Positions 61,013 to 64,000 of a DNA stretch of 64,000 bases are shown here, piece by piece (position 1 is the stretch's first letter; the number at the start of each line of letters is the position of its first letter). The notes beneath the pieces are model-generated. The model worked only from the letters and a program-made list of their open reading frames with translations, was not told the DNA's origin and ran no database searches. The stretch lies in NCBI RefSeq assembly GCF_000764305.2, contig NW_025944227.1:24694-88693 (forward strand), in the 5' to 3' direction. Position numbers and translations under genes: made by a program. Source of the stretch: Hyalella azteca (lineage: Eukaryota; Arthropoda; Malacostraca; Amphipoda; Hyalellidae).

Positions 61013-62280
61013 CGTCCATTCTAGCAGCACTAGCACAGTAGGCAAACGCCCTCTATTGACGCCAGTCAAGAAGTTTCTCACCAATGATTCGATTTTGTAT
61101 TTCACGCTAGCGTAGCTCTTTTGAGGACATATTTGGCAACGCAGCGACACAACATTTCATGATGACTCCTGTAACGAAGGCTCGCATTCATGATCATTCA
61201 GCTGAAACAATTGCATGTGCGACCTGCTATTGTACCTCGGTCAATATTGTCTCGACTATAGAATTATTATGTCTCGCCCAAAGAATTATTTCCCGAGTTA
61301 CATGTTAGGGGATGTGATGTTTATATAGGGTCATTGAAGTGAGTTGAGTTTAGTTATCAAGTGCGGATATACCTTCTTAATTAGTGAGTGCTTTCTTATT
61401 TTCATAAATTCTATTTGGTACAACAAAAATTCAGTAGTTACAACTTGTTCACTATACAAGATGGACTATAATATCTGAGTCAACAACTATTTTTCACTTT
61501 AAATATTGTAGAGCTCTAATAATATTTATTTCAGCACTTGTTAGTCTCAACAAGTTTGTTCTTATGTGTTTGAAGCCTCCATTGGAGAACTGCAATGCCA
61601 TATTTATTCTAGTTCTACTCACCACTTGTTAAACTCTGTCTCCACTTTGGCTTAATTAAATCTGTCTTCACTCTGGGTTCTCCTTGTCTATACTTTGAGT
61701 TCACTCTGTCTTCACTCTGGGTTATGTCTGTCTTCACTCTGTGCACTCTGACTTCACTCTGCCCATACACTGAGTTCGTTCTAGCTTCAATCTGATCAAA
61801 AATTCTTGACTAGTATCGTATTATTGATCTAGCATCGACTTCTAAATTGTCAAAGTTCAGTTCAAGCTTTATTCATCAGGCAAATGACGAAGATACCTTG
61901 ATTACGAGTCGACGTCGTCAAAACAACCTTCAATCAACATTATTTCAACGTCATATGCCTGCTGGGACACAAATAAGTTGAACTCGACGGCATATCGCCC
62001 GAGTATATAAACGAGGGTGACAGCCGAGGGCAGGGGCCGTAACTCAGGACGATCTTCCCTCGTAAGAAATCGTCTTCCCTCGCTTAACTTTTGAGGCGCT
62101 ACGTCAGCCTACGCTTCACTCACAAAAATCAGTGATACTTTGTCCAAATGGAGATGTCCTTTTTGTCCCTGAGTGGGTCATTCTGACCCAGTCTGGCCAG
62201 GCAACAGGGAATAATGTTTGTTAACACAGCACACCAGTGTGTTAATGTGAATGAAATTAACCTTATTTATGGGTTGATAA
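61013..62280. other. Intergenic DNA with CTGTCTTCACTCTG-type repeats
   Basis: A short CTTCACTCTG minisatellite lies at 61635-61790. No gene recognised. Confidence 0.45.
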
Positions 62281-62290
62281 CTTGAGGTTA

Positions 62291-63014
62291 TACAGGGTGT
62301 CCCAAAAAAAACGATACCCAACTTTGAATGGCTGTAACTCTAAAAGTAATAGAGTTAAAAAATTTGAAAGGTCAAAATTTGTTCCCTATGTTTTTCTCCA
62401 TCTCTCTACCAAAAATCAGACAGATCGAAGTAGCCATAAGCGTTTGATAGAACTTTCAGTGACATGTGCTAAAATCGTGCTTGCGCAAAGTTATTGTAAG
62501 ATCATATTGCATAATCATTACGTTGTCTTGACATGTTTTCTTTTCGCTGTTTGATTTTTTAGCTCATTTTCTCATTTATGAAAAAGTGCATTATTGTGCT
62601 CGCCATGTCCGTCTGTCCGTCCGTCCTTCTGCCCGTCTGTCTGTCCGTCCGTGACTTCATGTTTTCGTCGACGAGAAAATGCGCTCTCTGTCACTAGACA
62701 TGGCGAGCACAATAGTGCATTTTTTTCATAAATGAGAAAATGCGCTAAAAATCAAACAGCGAAAAGAAAACATGTCAAGACAACATAATGAGTATGCGAA
62801 ATGATCTTACTAAAACTTTGCGCAAGCACGATTTTAGCACATGCCACTGAAAGTTCTATCAAACGCTTCTGGCTGCAACGATCTGTCTGATTTTTGGTGG
62901 AGAGATGCGGAAAAACACAGGAAACAAATCCTGACCTTCCAAAATTTTTTAACTCTTTTACTTTTTGAGTTACAGCCATTCAAAGTTGGGTATCGTTTTT
63001 TTTGGGACACCCTG
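62291..63014. mobile_element. Foldback element with ~350-bp inverted arms
   Basis: The arms begin CAGGGTGTCCCAAAAAAAAC at each end and are flanked by TA, as in Tc1/mariner-type insertions. The arms (about 62291-62650 and 62690-63014) are roughly 90 percent alike by eye and include two head-to-head copies of MITE family 2. Both arms leave a similar 75- to 90-codon frame open (shared peptide KRLIELSV and HYVVLTCFLFAV). No transposase is present. Confidence 0.8.
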
Positions 63015-63220
63015 TATAAAAAATAGAATAAAAAACAACATACCGAATGCTTGAATTGTTATAAGAATTAGGTAGTTAAGGGCAATTTGTTAGTTCAATA
63101 ATAGTGATATATGTGCGATTGATCATGACCAGAGAATTCGTTGGTTTATATTATCAGGGAGTGGAACTTTTCTTCAGATGACGGTAGATAAAAAGGCAAG
63201 TTTCAGGAAGTAGTTTTTCA

Positions 63221-63315
63221 GAACCAGTGTCTTAATATGAACCAGTGTCTTAATATGAACCAGTGTCTTAATATGAACCAGTGTCTTAATATGAACCAGT
63301 GTCTTAATATGAATG
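63221..63315 (+). repeat. 18-bp minisatellite, five copies
   Basis: Unit GAACCAGTGTCTTAATAT. Confidence 0.95.
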
Positions 63316-63712
63316 AAATTAACCTTATTATGGGGTTGATAACTTGCGTAATAAAACAAATAGAATAAACAAAATACCTAAAACTTGGATTTTTATAAAA
63401 AGTAGGTAGTTAAGGGCAATTTATTAGTCCAATAATAGCAATATGAACACCCACACCAAGCTCTGATTGAAGGTATAAATCAATTCGACCAAAACACGTG
63501 GTATACAATAACAGAATTTGTTCCAGAAAATACAGTGTAATATGTCGCAAAAAAAAGCCAAGAATAATTAAGATTAGCATACGAAGAGAATTTTTAAGAA
63601 ATAATTAATGCATTGCAAAAATTGATCTTATTTCCCGTTAACTGTCGGGAGATTTTGAATAGGTGCGGAAAAATTGAGCATGACAGAAAATGATTATAGA
63701 ATACGCAACTAT
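63316..63712. other. AT-rich, nothing recognised
   Basis: TAGGTAGTTAAGGGCAATTT and neighbours at 63404 repeat a stretch near 63071, so an older duplication is possible. No gene seen. Confidence 0.4.
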
Positions 63713-64000
63713 GGTAGTGGCAACTGGGAGTGGCAACAGGGAGTGGCAACTGGAAATGGAAATTGGGAGTGGCAACTGGGAGTGGCTACAAGGAGTGGCA
63801 ACAGGGAGTGGCAACTGGAAGTGGAAACTGGAAGTGGCAACTGGGAGTGGCAACTGGGAGTGGCAACTGGAAGTGGCAACAGGGAGTGGCAACTGGAAGT
63901 AGCAACTGGGAGTGGCAGCTGGAAGTGGCAACTGGGAGTGGCAACTGGAAGTGGCAACTGGAAGTGGCAACTGGGAGTGGCAACTGGGAGTGGCAACTGG
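63713..64000 (+). repeat. 12-bp minisatellite, about 24 copies, runs off the window
   Basis: Unit AGTGGCAACTGG with G/A variants. Since 12 is a multiple of 3, every frame stays open. The resulting peptides are not genes. Confidence 0.95.

Noticed and set aside
63638..63996. Open frames of ATSSCHSQLPLPV-type repeats
   Set aside because: Product of a 12-bp minisatellite, which stays open in every frame.

Overview
This is an arthropod nuclear scaffold, probably a crustacean (an inference). It is AT-rich, has intron-rich animal genes with GT-AG introns, is dense in minisatellites and MITEs, and carries a FoxQ2 close to the Drosophila fd102C type. No bacterial operons, CRISPR arrays or phage genes are seen.

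Five protein-coding genes can be rebuilt exon by exon. (1) An asteroid/ASTE1 XPG-family nuclease-like gene, + strand, 1989-10891, 7 exons, 1470 aa. (2) Ribosomal protein S17, + strand, exons 20899-22118 plus an ATG-only first exon probably at 12757. (3) CC2D1A/B (Drosophila lethal giant discs), - strand, 22263-35192, 18 exons, 901 aa, convergent with RPS17. (4) PTER, a phosphotriesterase-related metallohydrolase, - strand, 37932-43111, 7 exons, 355 aa. (5) A single-exon forkhead factor of FoxQ2 type, + strand, 49599-50672, 357 aa. These are unrelated housekeeping and developmental genes and do not form a pathway.

The remainder is introns and intergenic DNA. Between 11.8 and 18.5 kb, upstream of or inside the first RPS17 intron, lie a tRNA-headed repeat, a 1.4-kb TIR element with an 8-bp target duplication, a Penelope-like retroelement end with a GIY-YIG domain, and a LINE reverse-transcriptase tail. 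From 45 to 64 kb, apart from the forkhead gene, it is almost all tandem arrays (12- to 100-bp units), trinucleotide repeats and a foldback element.

Two observations stand out. First, in three of the genes the short tandem repeats beside exons contain copies of the exon-intron junction itself: exon end plus 5' splice donor, or acceptor plus exon start. This occurs at seven independent places. Second, the assembly is locally faulty. Five back-to-back Tn5/Nextera mosaic-end junctions are embedded in the sequence. Six single-N joins are present, several beside duplicated DNA. Two CC2D1 exons sit out of order in N-bounded or displaced blocks, although the spliced reading frame is perfect once they are put back.
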